64,000 bases of DNA from DATDEW01 sp046590205 (GCA_046590205.1 JBKJTT010000065.1:17249-81248), one strand, 5' to 3'; shown: positions 55,439 through 64,000, numbered from the stretch's first letter. Numbers and translations are program-made. Notes: generated by a model not told the origin, from the letters alone.

Positions 55439-55558
55439 AATTTTCCCCTGTAAGTCATTGATTTACCTACATACTAAGTGTGCACCACACTCAAGCGTAA
55501 ACTTCAAAGCATAAAGCTTAAACGGGGAGTTCGGGGATGGTGCTATAAATTTACACAT
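55439..55558 (-). repeat. Short-peptide repeat, copy 2 (MCKFIAPS type)
   Basis: On the minus strand it begins ATGTGTAAATTTATAGCACC and ends with TGACTTACAGGGGAAAATT, spaced as in copy 1 (8953-9079). The first frame reads MCKFIAPSPNSPF... and stops at 55463. A second frame continues as YVGKSMTYRGKLHKSDTPNR to a stop at 55411, so a one-base frameshift would give one peptide of about 50 residues. Confidence 0.55.
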
Positions 55559-55592
55559 ATGAAAAAGGACATATAGGCGTTTAATTGGGAAT

Positions 55593-55621
55593 GTTATTCC
55601 GAACGGAGTGAGGAATCTGGA
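55593..55621. repeat. Single arm of the GTCATTCCGAA repeat
   Basis: GTTATTCCGAACGGAGTGAG and GAATCTGGA match the arms of the inverted repeat at 8758-8876. Only one arm is present here. Confidence 0.55.
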
Positions 55622-55814
55622 TGAAGAATAATCTATCAGGAAAAGGACGAACTCCGACCTGCAAATATACGGAATAAAATCGCATTTTCCAATAGGTGCC
55701 TATCAACTTTCTGTAAAATATTTCGTAACTCCTTATTTCCCAACAAATAAAAATGATAAATTCTTTGTCATTGCCCTTTCCTGCTTGTTTTGGGTAAAAT
55801 GGGATGAGCACCTA

Positions 55815-56330
55815 TTATTTTAACTTTTGCAATTCTGGTGGTTCGCTATAGCGGTTATATCTGGCAAGTTCTTTGATAGAAATAAGGTCTTTAGCATTCA
55901 TAGGGTCATACGCAACTTCTGCACTTGGGATAAGATAGCCAATTACTCCTCCGGCGATTGCAAAAGGTATCGCTATAATTGCTCCACCAAGAGCAAGCCC
56001 CTCCCCACCTTGAGCATCAGGACCGTATATACTAACAACAGTTATCACCGAACCAACAAGACCAACAATTCCTCCGATAATCATTCCCGTTATTTCGGCA
56101 CTACTTCCCACCCAGACTCGTCTGATATCTGCAATAGGTACAAGCGATGCTCGAAGAGTTGAATCGGAAATATCTTCACCGACAACGAATACATTGTCAC
56201 GTACAGAAAGTAGTTCACAGTCTCGACTTGCTGCATCGTGAAACTCGATTCTCACTTTATTCCCTTCAAGATAGGATGAGCCACATCCTACAAACGGAAA
56301 TATGAGTAATATATAAAGGATATACTTCAT
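55815..56330 (-). CDS. Lipoprotein with glycine-zipper-like membrane segment
   Basis: A 171-residue protein of unknown function. The lipobox is VGC (about residues 14-16 of MKYILYILLIFPFVGCGSS). A beta-rich part (about 20-75) is followed by a Gly/Ile-rich hydrophobic stretch (AEITGMIIGGIVGLVGSVITV and GLALGGAIIAIPFAIAGGVIGY), like glycine-zipper outer-membrane or inner-membrane lipoproteins. The start ATG 56330 is one base from the stop of the DUF1015 gene; an earlier frame start at 56351 lies within that gene. Confidence 0.6.
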   Translation of the reverse strand: MKYILYILLIFPFVGCGSSYLEGNKVRIEFHDAASRDCELLSVRDNVFVVGEDISDSTLRASLVPIADIRRVWVGSSAEITGMIIGGIVGLVGSVITVVSIYGPDAQGGEGLALGGAIIAIPFAIAGGVIGYLIPSAEVAYDPMNAKDLISIKELARYNRYSEPPELQKLK

Positions 56331-56331
56331 T

Positions 56332-57573
56332 TTACTGCTCCCCGAACTCATGAAACACCAACCCTGTCAGGAGCTTCGGATAGAAGAATGTTGATTTTTG
56401 AGGCATGAAGTTGCCTTCGGCTGTGACGGCAAGCGTTGCTTCGGGTGTGACGGGCGCAAGATAGAAACAGACGTTGTAGTCACCGCTCATCATCTCGGCT
56501 GCTTCTTTGAGTGAATGCGGATAGTAGAGATTCGTCTTTGCATTTATCTCCTCCTGCGTAAGCCCTGCAATGGGCTTGAGTATCTTCTCATGCAAACGAT
56601 AGACATTGAGCTTCGCAAGCGCTGATGCGCCTTCGGGGTCGTCATAGACAACCACGAACTTCGGTTCGACCGGAAGCTCAAGGACAGTCAGCACATCGGG
56701 GTTCGGGAGTTCGGCAAGTGCGGCTTCTTTATCATCCACTAACTTGATGCGGAATTCCTTCCCGAGCTTTGCAAGAAAATCATACTCATTAAAGTTTGCC
56801 ATATCATGGAGGATGCGGTGCGTCGGGAAGATGACCGTCCCCTCGCCTTTGGTATTGGCAAGATAGATCATGATATAGTCTGCGCCTGCAATTTCCGGAT
56901 GCGCGGCGGCAAATGCGACTGATGTCTCGTAACGATGATGCCCGTCAGCAATGACGATCTTCTTTGTGGCGATAAGTTTTTCCAGACGTGCAACAAGTGC
57001 GGGTTCTGTAAGCCGCCACATCGTATGACGGACATGTTCGCCCGAAGGAAGCACTTCGTCAATATCAGCAAGCGGCGGATATGCGATAACAGCATCTATC
57101 GTATGATCGAAGATGAACGCCTCGTCGTCAATAAGTCCGAAGATAGGACTGAAGTTCGTATGCGCGGCTTCGAGCAATTTGAATCGGTCTTCGCGTGCCT
57201 TCGGAAGTGTCTGTTCATGCGGCAGGACATTCCCTTCGGCGTACGGCGTAACCTTCAGCCGACCAAGCACACCGCGCCGCGTCACCTGCTCGCCGGATGG
57301 AGTGGTGAAGGTTTGGTAATACACATAGAACGCCGCATCAGAGTCGCGGATAAGGATGCCGTCGCGCTTCCACTGGTCAAAATCTTTTTTTGCAGATGCG
57401 TACGGATCAGCGTCGCGGCTGAACTCCAGCCGCACGACGTTATGCGCGTCAAGCTCGTAGAGCCCATCGCGGTAGTCCGAAGAGATAACATCATAAGGCG
57501 GCGCCACAACCTTCCGCACCGCAACCAAATCCTTATTATATCGTGTCCCGATAAAGGGGGAGAATGAGTTCAT
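56332..57573 (-). CDS. DUF1015 family protein
   Basis: The 413-residue protein belongs to DUF1015. Typical segments are APPYDVIS near the start, RLEFSRDA, VLPHEQTLPKAREDRFKLL and VIADGHHRYETSVAF. Members look like cytoplasmic enzymes with a putative nucleotide or phosphosugar site, sometimes linked to phosphoserine metabolism; the reaction is not established. ATG 57573 (MNSFSPF) is the family start; the frame is open to 57618. It is probably cotranscribed with the downstream lipoprotein. Confidence 0.85.
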   Translation of the reverse strand: MNSFSPFIGTRYNKDLVAVRKVVAPPYDVISSDYRDGLYELDAHNVVRLEFSRDADPYASAKKDFDQWKRDGILIRDSDAAFYVYYQTFTTPSGEQVTRRGVLGRLKVTPYAEGNVLPHEQTLPKAREDRFKLLEAAHTNFSPIFGLIDDEAFIFDHTIDAVIAYPPLADIDEVLPSGEHVRHTMWRLTEPALVARLEKLIATKKIVIADGHHRYETSVAFAAAHPEIAGADYIMIYLANTKGEGTVIFPTHRILHDMANFNEYDFLAKLGKEFRIKLVDDKEAALAELPNPDVLTVLELPVEPKFVVVYDDPEGASALAKLNVYRLHEKILKPIAGLTQEEINAKTNLYYPHSLKEAAEMMSGDYNVCFYLAPVTPEATLAVTAEGNFMPQKSTFFYPKLLTGLVFHEFGEQ

Positions 57574-57682
57574 GGAGTAGCTATTTAAACAAAATCTGAC
57601 ATTGGTAATTAACTTCAACGAAAATTCTCGTTTTCAGTTTAGCATTTATTGCATCAAATTAATTATCATCGGTGCAGTTGGA

Positions 57683-57712
57683 AACCTGCAGTACTATAGT
57701 CCCTCGCAGGTT
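57683..57712. other. Inverted repeat between DUF1015 and era genes
   Basis: AACCTGC and GCAGGTT pair across a 16-base loop. No T-run follows. Its role is unknown. Confidence 0.3.
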
Positions 57713-57733
57713 AAAACCCGGGCCACTATCCCC

Positions 57734-57766
57734 AATTCGTAATTGATAATTCGTAATTCCTAATTG
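57734..57766. repeat. Short AT-rich repeat after era
   Basis: AATTCGTAATTGATAATTCG and the bases after it (TAATTCCTAATTG) repeat the units found at 833-858. It lies four bases beyond the era stop codon, as the first copy lies at the fmt stop. Confidence 0.6.
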
Positions 57767-57770
57767 CTCC

Positions 57771-58679
57771 CTACACTTGATATCCCATCCCCTTCAACGC
57801 TTGCTTGTCATTGCGCCAGTCGTTGCGGGCTTTTACGTGGAGTTCGAGATAGACGGGATGACCGAGGAATTTCTCGATGGAGAAGCGTGAGCGTGAGCCG
57901 AGATTCTTGAGCGATTCGGCTTTCGCGCCTATCATGATGGCTTTCTGTGATTCGCGCTCGACGATGATATCAGCGCTGATGAACCACTTGCCCGCTCCGC
58001 GCTCGGAGTAATCGGTGATGACGACCTCCGTAGAGTACGGGACTTCGTCGCGGAAAAGATGAAAGACCTCTTCGCGGATGAACTCGCTCACGAAGAAACG
58101 CTCGCTCTGATCGGATAGCTGATCGGGATCATAGTAAGGTTTGCCAACGGGCATATAACTTGCGATAAGCGGAATAAGACGCTTGAGGTTATGTTTTACT
58201 TTTGTCGAGAGCGGCATGATCTCGGTAAAGATATTCATCTCGCCGTACTTCGCCAGAAGCGGAAGCAGGTCTTCTTTATCTTTAACAAGATCTATCTTCG
58301 AGATCAGGAGGATGCGTGTCTTCCCTTTCGAGAGTTCTACGTATCTATCCCACTCGCCGGGCAATGCCTTCTCAATCTCTTTGTTCGCTTCAGCAAGAAA
58401 GACCACAACGTCAGCATCGTTAAACGACTGCTTCACTTCTTCAAGCAATGCCTTATGGTGCAAGGTCGTCGGGCGTGGCATGATGCCGGGCGTATCGAGG
58501 AAGATTATCTGCTCGGTATCGGATGAGTGAATACCAAGGACTCGCTTGCGCGTCGTCTGCGGCTTTGCAGATATAATAGAAAGCTTCTGTCCAAGCAGTG
58601 CATTAAGCAGCGTGGACTTGCCAGCATTCGGAATGCCGACGATAGCGCAGTAACCAGATTTGAATGTTGTTTCTTCCAT
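57771..58679 (-). CDS. era: GTPase Era
   Basis: Era is a GTPase that binds the 3' end of 16S rRNA and assists 30S assembly. G1 is GIPNAGKST, G3 is DTPGI, G4 is LISKIDL (Ser where most have Asn), and a C-terminal KH domain (about residues 205-300, with KAIMIGAKAESLKNLGSRSR) binds RNA. 302 residues. The gene follows the sugar-binding lipoprotein after 35 bases; the stop is followed by the AT-rich repeat. Confidence 0.95.
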   Translation of the reverse strand: MEETTFKSGYCAIVGIPNAGKSTLLNALLGQKLSIISAKPQTTRKRVLGIHSSDTEQIIFLDTPGIMPRPTTLHHKALLEEVKQSFNDADVVVFLAEANKEIEKALPGEWDRYVELSKGKTRILLISKIDLVKDKEDLLPLLAKYGEMNIFTEIMPLSTKVKHNLKRLIPLIASYMPVGKPYYDPDQLSDQSERFFVSEFIREEVFHLFRDEVPYSTEVVITDYSERGAGKWFISADIIVERESQKAIMIGAKAESLKNLGSRSRFSIEKFLGHPVYLELHVKARNDWRNDKQALKGMGYQV

Positions 58680-58714
58680 GTATAGTAGGTGTTCAGGCGT
58701 CTGACACCTTTTTA

Positions 58715-59962
58715 TTACGGTTCGTTTAATATAACTTTAACACGCTCATCAGCACTCTTCATTGCCTCCTCGGGTGTTTTCTTTTTGTAAAGTGCTTGCG
58801 CTACTTCGTCCTCAAGTATTGCTTCTATCTCCAGCCACTTCGGATGTACGGGCGTCATCTTCGCATTGGCGAGCTGCCGCGAAAAGACATCGCCTTGCGA
58901 GCGTTTGAGATAAAAGCTATCCTGCTGTAACGTTCTATCGGCAGGAAAGATGTTAAAAGCTTTTGCTAATCGAAGTTCATTATCTTTACGAGTCAAGAAC
59001 TCCACAAATTTCACTGCCTGCGGCTTCATCTTCGAAGCGTTGTTTATCGCAAGGTACTCACCCCCAGCGAATGATACGCCCGGATGTCCGTTATTGCCGG
59101 GGAATGGTGTCGTGTACCAGTTGAACTCTGCCTTCGCAAGCCCACGCACAAGCCATGCGCCGCTATAGAGTATCCCGAGCTTCCCACGCTTGAATGCGTC
59201 ATCAAGATTCTTTTGTGTCTCGAGCATACCTACGTCAATCTGTTTCACATAGAAGGCAACCGCTTCGATGTTCTCTTTTGTAGCAAATGTCGGGTTGCCT
59301 TCCCGGTCAAGGATATCGCCGCCATTACTCCACATCTGCGGCATTATCTTTTTATAGAGACGGTGCATATCGGAGCCATTCACGCCGATGCCTTTCGCTC
59401 CGTTTGCATTGATACGTTCGCCGAGGCGATACAATCCATTCCACGAAGTAAGATCATAGTTACCATCTTGGTAATCAGAGTCAGCTTTCATCGCAAGATC
59501 GTGATTGACAAAGACAACGCGCGTATCAACGAACCATGGCACTGCATAATACTTGCCATTCCACATTCCGCATGGCAATGAATATTCAGGCGCAGCTTGG
59601 AATGCTGATTTGAGAGACTGTTCATTAGTCATCTCATGCAGCACACCCGATGCGGAGAACTGCGCTATCCAATCGCTGCCAAGTTCAAGGATATCCGGTG
59701 CGGTCTCGGCATTGAAGTTTATCATCAGTTTCGTCTTCCCATCCGCCCAGCTAAGCTCGGAAACTTCAACGTTTAAATCAGGATTCTCACGACGAAAATC
59801 ATTCACAACAGAATCCATGACAAGTTTTTGTCCCGGCTCTGCCCAGAAATGCCAGAAGCGGAGCGTGTTGTCGGGGATGCCTCGGTTGCATGAAAGGAAA
59901 AGAAATGAAGATAGAATAAGAGTAACGTATGTGTCATTGCGAGGAGAGAAGCGACGAAGCAA
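58715..59962 (-). CDS. Extracellular sugar-binding lipoprotein of an ABC transporter
   Basis: A family 1 solute-binding protein (MalE-like). The lipobox is LFLSC followed by NRG; then LRFWHFWAEPGQK and the typical GSDWIAQFSASGVL, WYTTPFPGNNG and FSRQLANAKMTPVHPKW segments. It binds a sugar or glycerol phosphate in the periplasm. The N-terminus is unusual: the frame runs upstream through an inverted repeat to 60073. TTG 59962 gives a normal lipoprotein signal (residues LRRFSPRND before the hydrophobic core), ATG 60031 is inside the repeat. About 415 residues from TTG. No permease or ATPase is adjacent. Confidence 0.78.
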   Translation of the reverse strand: MLRRFSPRNDTYVTLILSSFLFLSCNRGIPDNTLRFWHFWAEPGQKLVMDSVVNDFRRENPDLNVEVSELSWADGKTKLMINFNAETAPDILELGSDWIAQFSASGVLHEMTNEQSLKSAFQAAPEYSLPCGMWNGKYYAVPWFVDTRVVFVNHDLAMKADSDYQDGNYDLTSWNGLYRLGERINANGAKGIGVNGSDMHRLYKKIMPQMWSNGGDILDREGNPTFATKENIEAVAFYVKQIDVGMLETQKNLDDAFKRGKLGILYSGAWLVRGLAKAEFNWYTTPFPGNNGHPGVSFAGGEYLAINNASKMKPQAVKFVEFLTRKDNELRLAKAFNIFPADRTLQQDSFYLKRSQGDVFSRQLANAKMTPVHPKWLEIEAILEDEVAQALYKKKTPEEAMKSADERVKVILNEP

Positions 59963-60031
59963 TCTAACATCTCGGAAGCCGGTATTCTGCTTCCGAGATG
60001 TTAGATTGCTTCGCTTCGCTCGCAATGACAT
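59932..60031. repeat. GTCATTGCGAG inverted-repeat element at a gene start
   Basis: Long imperfect inverted repeat: TGTCATTGCGAG, AAGCAATCTAACATCTCGG and AAGC on the left, mirrored on the right (six-base difference between arms), loop about nine bases. Similar elements are common in many genomes and give spurious MSLRAKRSNL or RDVRLLR peptides, as seen here in the upstream frame. It separates secA from the lipoprotein gene and covers that gene's likely start. Confidence 0.8.
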
Positions 60032-60051
60032 GGAGGTGGATTTGCTAAAAA

Positions 60052-63000
60052 TTACAAACCCTCTCCATGACAATTCTTATACTTCTTACCCGAGCCGCAT
60101 GGACAAGGATCATTACGTCCGACCTTCGGCTGGCTGCGTACCATCGGTGCTTTTGGAGCGTTCGGTGGCGGCGGAGGGGCGGGCATACCTGCCATTGGTT
60201 CGCTGTACTGCGGGGCTTGTGTTGCCGTTGCTGTTGAGTAATCCTGCTTCATCGCAGTCATGCGCTGCTGCCGAACGGGCTTACGCGGTGCCATGTTTGT
60301 TGCGCCGCTCTGATTCTGATTTTGTGTCGGGAAAAGTTTGAATGCAAGATCAAGTACACCATCACGGATGAGATCAAGCATCTGCGTGAACATCTTGAAT
60401 GCTTCCTGCTTGTACTCGATAAGCGGGTCTTTCTGACCGTAAGCACGAAGGTGAATACCCTCTTTGAGGTCATCCATCTCGCGTAAATGCTCTTTCCATT
60501 TTTCGTCAATGACCTGCAAGTACGCAAAGCGTTCAAGCGATGCCATCAGGTCAAGACCAAGCTGCTCTTCTTTGCGATTGTAAAATCCTTTTGCATCTCC
60601 AATGAGAAGATCAGTGAGTTTATCGCTGCCCATCGTCTTCCAACCGTCAACATCTACGTTTACATCGGTCATAAAACGTGTGAGCATTTCGTCGCGGATA
60701 AGCTCGAACTGTCCTTGATCGAAGTGCGTCGCTACAACTTCAGCTACCGCATCTTCGAGATACTCAAAGATGTCATCTTTGAGTCGTTCACCGCGAAGCG
60801 CATGACGGCGACGGTCATAGATAACCTCGCGCTGCTGATTCATGGTGTTGTCATACTCAAGCAAACGCTTACGAATGCCGAAGTTATTTTCTTCAACCTT
60901 CTTCTGCGCACGCTCTACCGACTTGGTTATCATCGGCGACTTAATAACTTCGCCTTCTTTCATACCAAGTTTCTGCATCACACCTGCAATACGCTCAGAA
61001 CCGAAAAGGCGCATCAAATCATCTTCAAGTGAGATAAAGAACTGCGAAGAACCTGCATCACCCTGACGACCTGCACGACCGCGAAGCTGACGATCAATAC
61101 GACGCGACTCGTGACGCTCGGTACCGACAATATGAAGCCCACCTGCATCTGCAACTCCGGGTCCAAGTTTTATATCAGTACCGCGACCAGCCATGTTCGT
61201 AGCGATGGTTATCGCTCCGCGCAAACCTGCGTTCTGAATTGTCTCTGCTTCACGAGCATGTTGCTTAGCGTTCAAAACATTATGAGGAACGTTGGCACGT
61301 TTGAGCATTCGGGATATCGTCTCCGACACATCAACGCTTGTTGTACCAACGAGAACAGGTCTGCCTATCTCACGGCTTTTCTGTATCTCTTCAATAAGAG
61401 CGTTATACTTCTCGCGCTTTGTGCGATAAATATTATCATCGCGGTCATCGCGCGATATATTTTTATTCGTTGGGATGACTACAACATCGAGTTTATATAT
61501 CTCGAAGAACTCGCCCGCTTCTGTTTCAGCAGTCCCCGTCATGCCGGCAAGCTTATGGTAGAGACGGAAGTAATTCTGAAGCGTAACGGTTGCCATCGTC
61601 TGTGTATCACGCTCGACGACAACATTTTCCTTTGCTTCGATCGCTTGGTGTAACCCCTCAGAGTAGCGTCGTCCATGCAAAACGCGCCCCGTAAACTCAT
61701 CAACGATCATCACCTTGCCATCTTGTATCACATACTCTACGTCTTTTTCATAGAGAGAATATGCGCGCAAGAGCTGCGAAATGGTATGCAAGCGGTCAGA
61801 GCGGTCAGCATAAAGAATTGCAAGCTGATCTTTCTTCGCTTGTTTCTCTTCGACTGTAAGGTTCTGCCCTTCGAGCATGGATAGCTCTGTCGTAATATCA
61901 GGTAGAACGAAGAGATCTTTATCAGTTCCACCACTAGCCAAGAACTCACGTCCTTTATCAGTTAGATCAATAGAATGATTCTTCTCTTCGATAACGAAGT
62001 AGAGTTCTTCGTCAATGAGATGCATGTTGCGGCTCTGGTCGCGCATGTACTCAAGCTCTGTTGTCTGCATGAGCTTGAGTGCTTCGCCCTCGCTAATAAT
62101 CTTTGTGTAGCGTTTATTTTTTGAATACCCGTGATGAGCGCGAACAAGAAGAACACCGGCTTCCTGTTTTTTCTTTGAATCAGGATTCTTTAAAAGTTCT
62201 TCCGCTTCGGTTACGATCTTAGCGACAAGATTCTTTTGTGCATTGACAAGTCGCTCCACGATGGGCTTTAACTCATCGAACTTATGTTCGCTTGATTCAA
62301 CCGGACCGGATATGATAAGCGGCGTACGCGCTTCATCAATGAGTACAGAGTCAACTTCGTCAACGATGGCGAAGTAATGCGGACGCTGCACCATGTCCTC
62401 GGCATCAGTGACCATGTTGTCACGAAGGTAATCAAAGCCGAACTCATTGTTCGTACCGTACGTGATATCGCAGGCGTATTCTTTCTTTCTGTCCCATGGC
62501 TGCATCGTTGCAAGTATCTTCCCAACGGTCAGACCATGAAACTCGAACACCTTCCCCATCCACTCAGCATCGCGCTGCGCAAGGTAATCATTAACAGTTA
62601 CAAGGTGGACACCACGAGCAGGGAGGGCATTGAGATAAAGCGGAAGTGTCGCAACAAGCGTCTTACCTTCACCCGTTGCCATTTCGGAAATTTTCCCTTG
62701 ATGAAGTACGATACCTCCGATAAGCTGAACATCATAAGGTACCATTTCCCACTTGACCGGTTGACCTGCTGCAAGCCATGTTTGCCCGACAAGACGCTTA
62801 CACGTCTCTTTTACAACGGCGAATGCTTCGGGAAGAATCTCATCAAGGACAACTCGTGTCTCGGCGTCTCGTTCTTTTTCAAGTTCTGCAATACGCGCAA
62901 GAGTATCTTGACGTTCTTCATGTGGAAGGTCTTCTTTAAGTTTACCACTAAGTTCACTTAGCTCTACTTCTATCTCACCGATCGCTTCTGCAATACGCGT

Positions 63001-63150
63001 CTTGAACTCCTGCGTTTTCCCGCGAAGTTCGTCATCAGAGAGTGAGGAAAGTTTGGCGAATTCCACATTGATCTCATCAACGAGCGGTAACAATAACTCG
63101 ACATCTTTCTGGTTCTTTGAACCGAAAACCTTTTGTAAAAACTTTAACAT
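60052..63150 (-). CDS. secA: Protein translocase subunit SecA
   Basis: SecA is the ATPase that drives preproteins through SecYEG. At 1032 residues it is longer than E. coli SecA (901). It has Walker A ATGEGKT (about residue 161), DEVDSVLIDEARTPL, TNMAGRGTDIKLG, RGRAGRQGDAGSSQF, an IRA1-like C-terminal region, then a long low-complexity linker (AGMPAPPPPPNAPK) and the zinc motif CPCGSGKKYKNCHG that binds SecB or ribosomes. ATG 63150; the stop is 21 bases before the inverted repeat. Regulation unknown. Confidence 0.97.
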   Translation of the reverse strand: MLKFLQKVFGSKNQKDVELLLPLVDEINVEFAKLSSLSDDELRGKTQEFKTRIAEAIGEIEVELSELSGKLKEDLPHEERQDTLARIAELEKERDAETRVVLDEILPEAFAVVKETCKRLVGQTWLAAGQPVKWEMVPYDVQLIGGIVLHQGKISEMATGEGKTLVATLPLYLNALPARGVHLVTVNDYLAQRDAEWMGKVFEFHGLTVGKILATMQPWDRKKEYACDITYGTNNEFGFDYLRDNMVTDAEDMVQRPHYFAIVDEVDSVLIDEARTPLIISGPVESSEHKFDELKPIVERLVNAQKNLVAKIVTEAEELLKNPDSKKKQEAGVLLVRAHHGYSKNKRYTKIISEGEALKLMQTTELEYMRDQSRNMHLIDEELYFVIEEKNHSIDLTDKGREFLASGGTDKDLFVLPDITTELSMLEGQNLTVEEKQAKKDQLAILYADRSDRLHTISQLLRAYSLYEKDVEYVIQDGKVMIVDEFTGRVLHGRRYSEGLHQAIEAKENVVVERDTQTMATVTLQNYFRLYHKLAGMTGTAETEAGEFFEIYKLDVVVIPTNKNISRDDRDDNIYRTKREKYNALIEEIQKSREIGRPVLVGTTSVDVSETISRMLKRANVPHNVLNAKQHAREAETIQNAGLRGAITIATNMAGRGTDIKLGPGVADAGGLHIVGTERHESRRIDRQLRGRAGRQGDAGSSQFFISLEDDLMRLFGSERIAGVMQKLGMKEGEVIKSPMITKSVERAQKKVEENNFGIRKRLLEYDNTMNQQREVIYDRRRHALRGERLKDDIFEYLEDAVAEVVATHFDQGQFELIRDEMLTRFMTDVNVDVDGWKTMGSDKLTDLLIGDAKGFYNRKEEQLGLDLMASLERFAYLQVIDEKWKEHLREMDDLKEGIHLRAYGQKDPLIEYKQEAFKMFTQMLDLIRDGVLDLAFKLFPTQNQNQSGATNMAPRKPVRQQRMTAMKQDYSTATATQAPQYSEPMAGMPAPPPPPNAPKAPMVRSQPKVGRNDPCPCGSGKKYKNCHGEGL

Positions 63151-63190
63151 TATAGAATAGTAGTGTGAGGGTAGATCAGCTAACCTCTAT

Positions 63191-64000
63191 TTATACTTCC
63201 CGAAAGTTCACCTCGCGGGCATAGACCTCTTGGAACAGCATTTTTTTACGCTCGGCTCCCCATATTTCGAGTCCAAGGTCCCGATGTGCGCCCCGTATGG
63301 GTTTCAGAAGGAATTCGACCCCTTTTTTACCGACTTTCGACTCTACGGAGCGGACAATGCCCGTGTTTCCCCTATCGAAGCTCTCTGCCAACCGCAGGAG
63401 AGAGGCAAGCTTCCGGACGGTCTCGCGATGCTCATCGGTCTGGAGGCGAATAAAGCCCTCATGCTTTAACTTTGGGTGTGATTTCCTGTGATAACGTGCT
63501 ACATTCGCAATGATCTCGATTTCCTCGTAGGTAAATCCTAAAAGATCGGCATTACTGATGATATAATAGCTATGCTGATGATGTTCGGCATGGGAAATAT
63601 GATAGCCAATGTCATGTAAAAGCGATGCATACTTTAAATATTGTCGCTCATTTTCTCCAAGTCCGTGAAGACGTTTTGTCGCAACGAACATCTCATCTGC
63701 AAGCTGAGCTACTTTCTCTGCATGTTTTTGGTCGTAGTTGCACTGCTCCCCTAAATGGCGGACACTTTGTTCGCGGACATCACGAAGTTTATGATGACGT
63801 CGTTCGGATTGAGGCAAACGATTATGAAGGTAGTCATAGATGATACCTTCTCGAAGAGCATAACTTGAGATGGACAGTTCTTTAATGCCGAGCAGGCGCA
63901 TTGACTCGACAAGAATTAGTGTGCCGCCAACGATTATATCAGCGCGACGTTCGTCAATGCCTAAAATTTTCTTCCGATCGACGGCAGTTGGCAATGCAAT
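63191..64000 (-). CDS. Ppx/GppA phosphatase C-terminal part (5' end outside window)
   Basis: The frame is open to the window edge. The visible 270 residues are the end of the Ppx/GppA phosphatase domain (RADIIVGGTLILVESMRLLG) followed by an HD-type domain (KYASLLHDIGYHISHAEHH, then HRKSHPKLKHEGF and LLRLAESFDRG). Such proteins hydrolyse exopolyphosphate or pppGpp; which of these cannot be told from this part. TTG 63994 is not a real start, as conserved sequence continues beyond the edge. It is upstream of secA on the same strand (40-base gap). Confidence 0.88.
   Translation of the reverse strand: MALPTAVDRKKILGIDERRADIIVGGTLILVESMRLLGIKELSISSYALREGIIYDYLHNRLPQSERRHHKLRDVREQSVRHLGEQCNYDQKHAEKVAQLADEMFVATKRLHGLGENERQYLKYASLLHDIGYHISHAEHHQHSYYIISNADLLGFTYEEIEIIANVARYHRKSHPKLKHEGFIRLQTDEHRETVRKLASLLRLAESFDRGNTGIVRSVESKVGKKGVEFLLKPIRGAHRDLGLEIWGAERKKMLFQEVYAREVNFREV

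Larger units (their letters stand above)
55370..55814. other. 445-bp intergenic region with composite repeat
   Basis: No ordinary gene is supported. Read on the minus strand: TATATTTG at 55669-55662 followed by a stretch like that at 8697-8735, a single-arm repeat at 55621-55593, and the short-peptide repeat at 55558-55439. This is the same order and orientation as in 8697-9079 on the + strand. Confidence 0.6.

Noticed and set aside
59982..60073. Upstream extension of the sugar-binding protein (MSWRGF... and MSLRAKRSNL...)
   Set aside because: The extension is the translation of secA 3' end and the inverted repeat, a well-known artefact of such repeats.
1..64000. tRNA and rRNA genes
   Set aside because: No cloverleaf with T-loop GGTTCGAATCC-like sequence or rRNA-like stretch was found by reading both strands; a short one could have been missed.

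Overview
The window looks like a chromosomal segment from a member of the Bacteroidota/Chlorobiota/Ignavibacteria/Kapabacteria branch (FCB group). Evidence: three secreted proteins end in type IX secretion (T9SS type A) sorting domains; several genes have a TAnnTTTG element of the Bacteroidota sigma type close upstream; outer-membrane beta-barrel proteins and lipoproteins are frequent; many starts are TTG or lack a clear Shine-Dalgarno. The exact phylum is inference; a Kapabacteria/Ignavibacteria-like lineage fits best. No rRNA, tRNA, CRISPR array, transposase or phage gene was found. The window is almost fully coding, and its two long gaps (8466-9135 and 55370-55814) hold related dispersed repeats.

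Layout. 1-6764 (+): the 3' part of fmt, a glycerophosphodiesterase, a DUF255 thioredoxin-domain protein, RNase HI and a penicillin-acylase-family hydrolase, tightly packed. 6765-8465 (-): T9SS-exported Asp-box protein. 8466-9135: repeats. 9136-10169 (+): metal-binding lipoprotein and trmD. 10172-14416 (-): DUF948 and YtxH-like envelope proteins and an AddB-like nuclease. 14474-15976 (+): MlaE/MlaF-type lipid ABC transporter. 16042-31508 (-): two tandem paralogous outer-membrane proteins with a GldM-like one-TM protein, riboflavin synthase, an oxidoreductase, an M1 peptidase fused to a beta-barrel, a T9SS cargo protein, HicAB, an aminotransferase, and a three-gene ECF sigma / membrane-spanning anti-sigma / propeller lipoprotein operon. 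31789-33168 (+): mgtE. 33165-36199 (-): TldE and a Tat-signal TldD. 36396-36683 (+): an orphan small gene with its own ribosome site and terminator. 36952-38289 (-): DUF899 and an AraC regulator. 38442-43468 (+): DMT transporter, PPK2 kinase, and a metalloprotease/propeller/barrel protein. 43473-47308 (-): GH172-like T9SS cargo and a glycosyltransferase. 47376-49970 (+): rmlA, rmlB and an rmlD-like reductase. 49954-64000 (-): cytochrome b/Rieske, aldehyde dehydrogenase, a thioredoxin-fold/TPR protein, fabI, a lipoprotein, DUF1015, era, a sugar-binding lipoprotein, secA and a Ppx/GppA C-terminus.

How the parts fit together. Much of the window is envelope biology: protein export (SecA, Tat substrates, T9SS cargo), outer-membrane maintenance (MlaEF, barrels) and envelope stress signalling (ECF sigma with an anti-sigma factor that appears to span both membranes). 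The two strongest candidates for a poorly described system are the sigma/anti-sigma-barrel/propeller operon at 28576-31508 and the GldM-like plus tandem outer-membrane paralogue locus at 16042-20847. The third notable signal is a composite intergenic repeat, present in two collinear copies, that carries a short conserved peptide frame.
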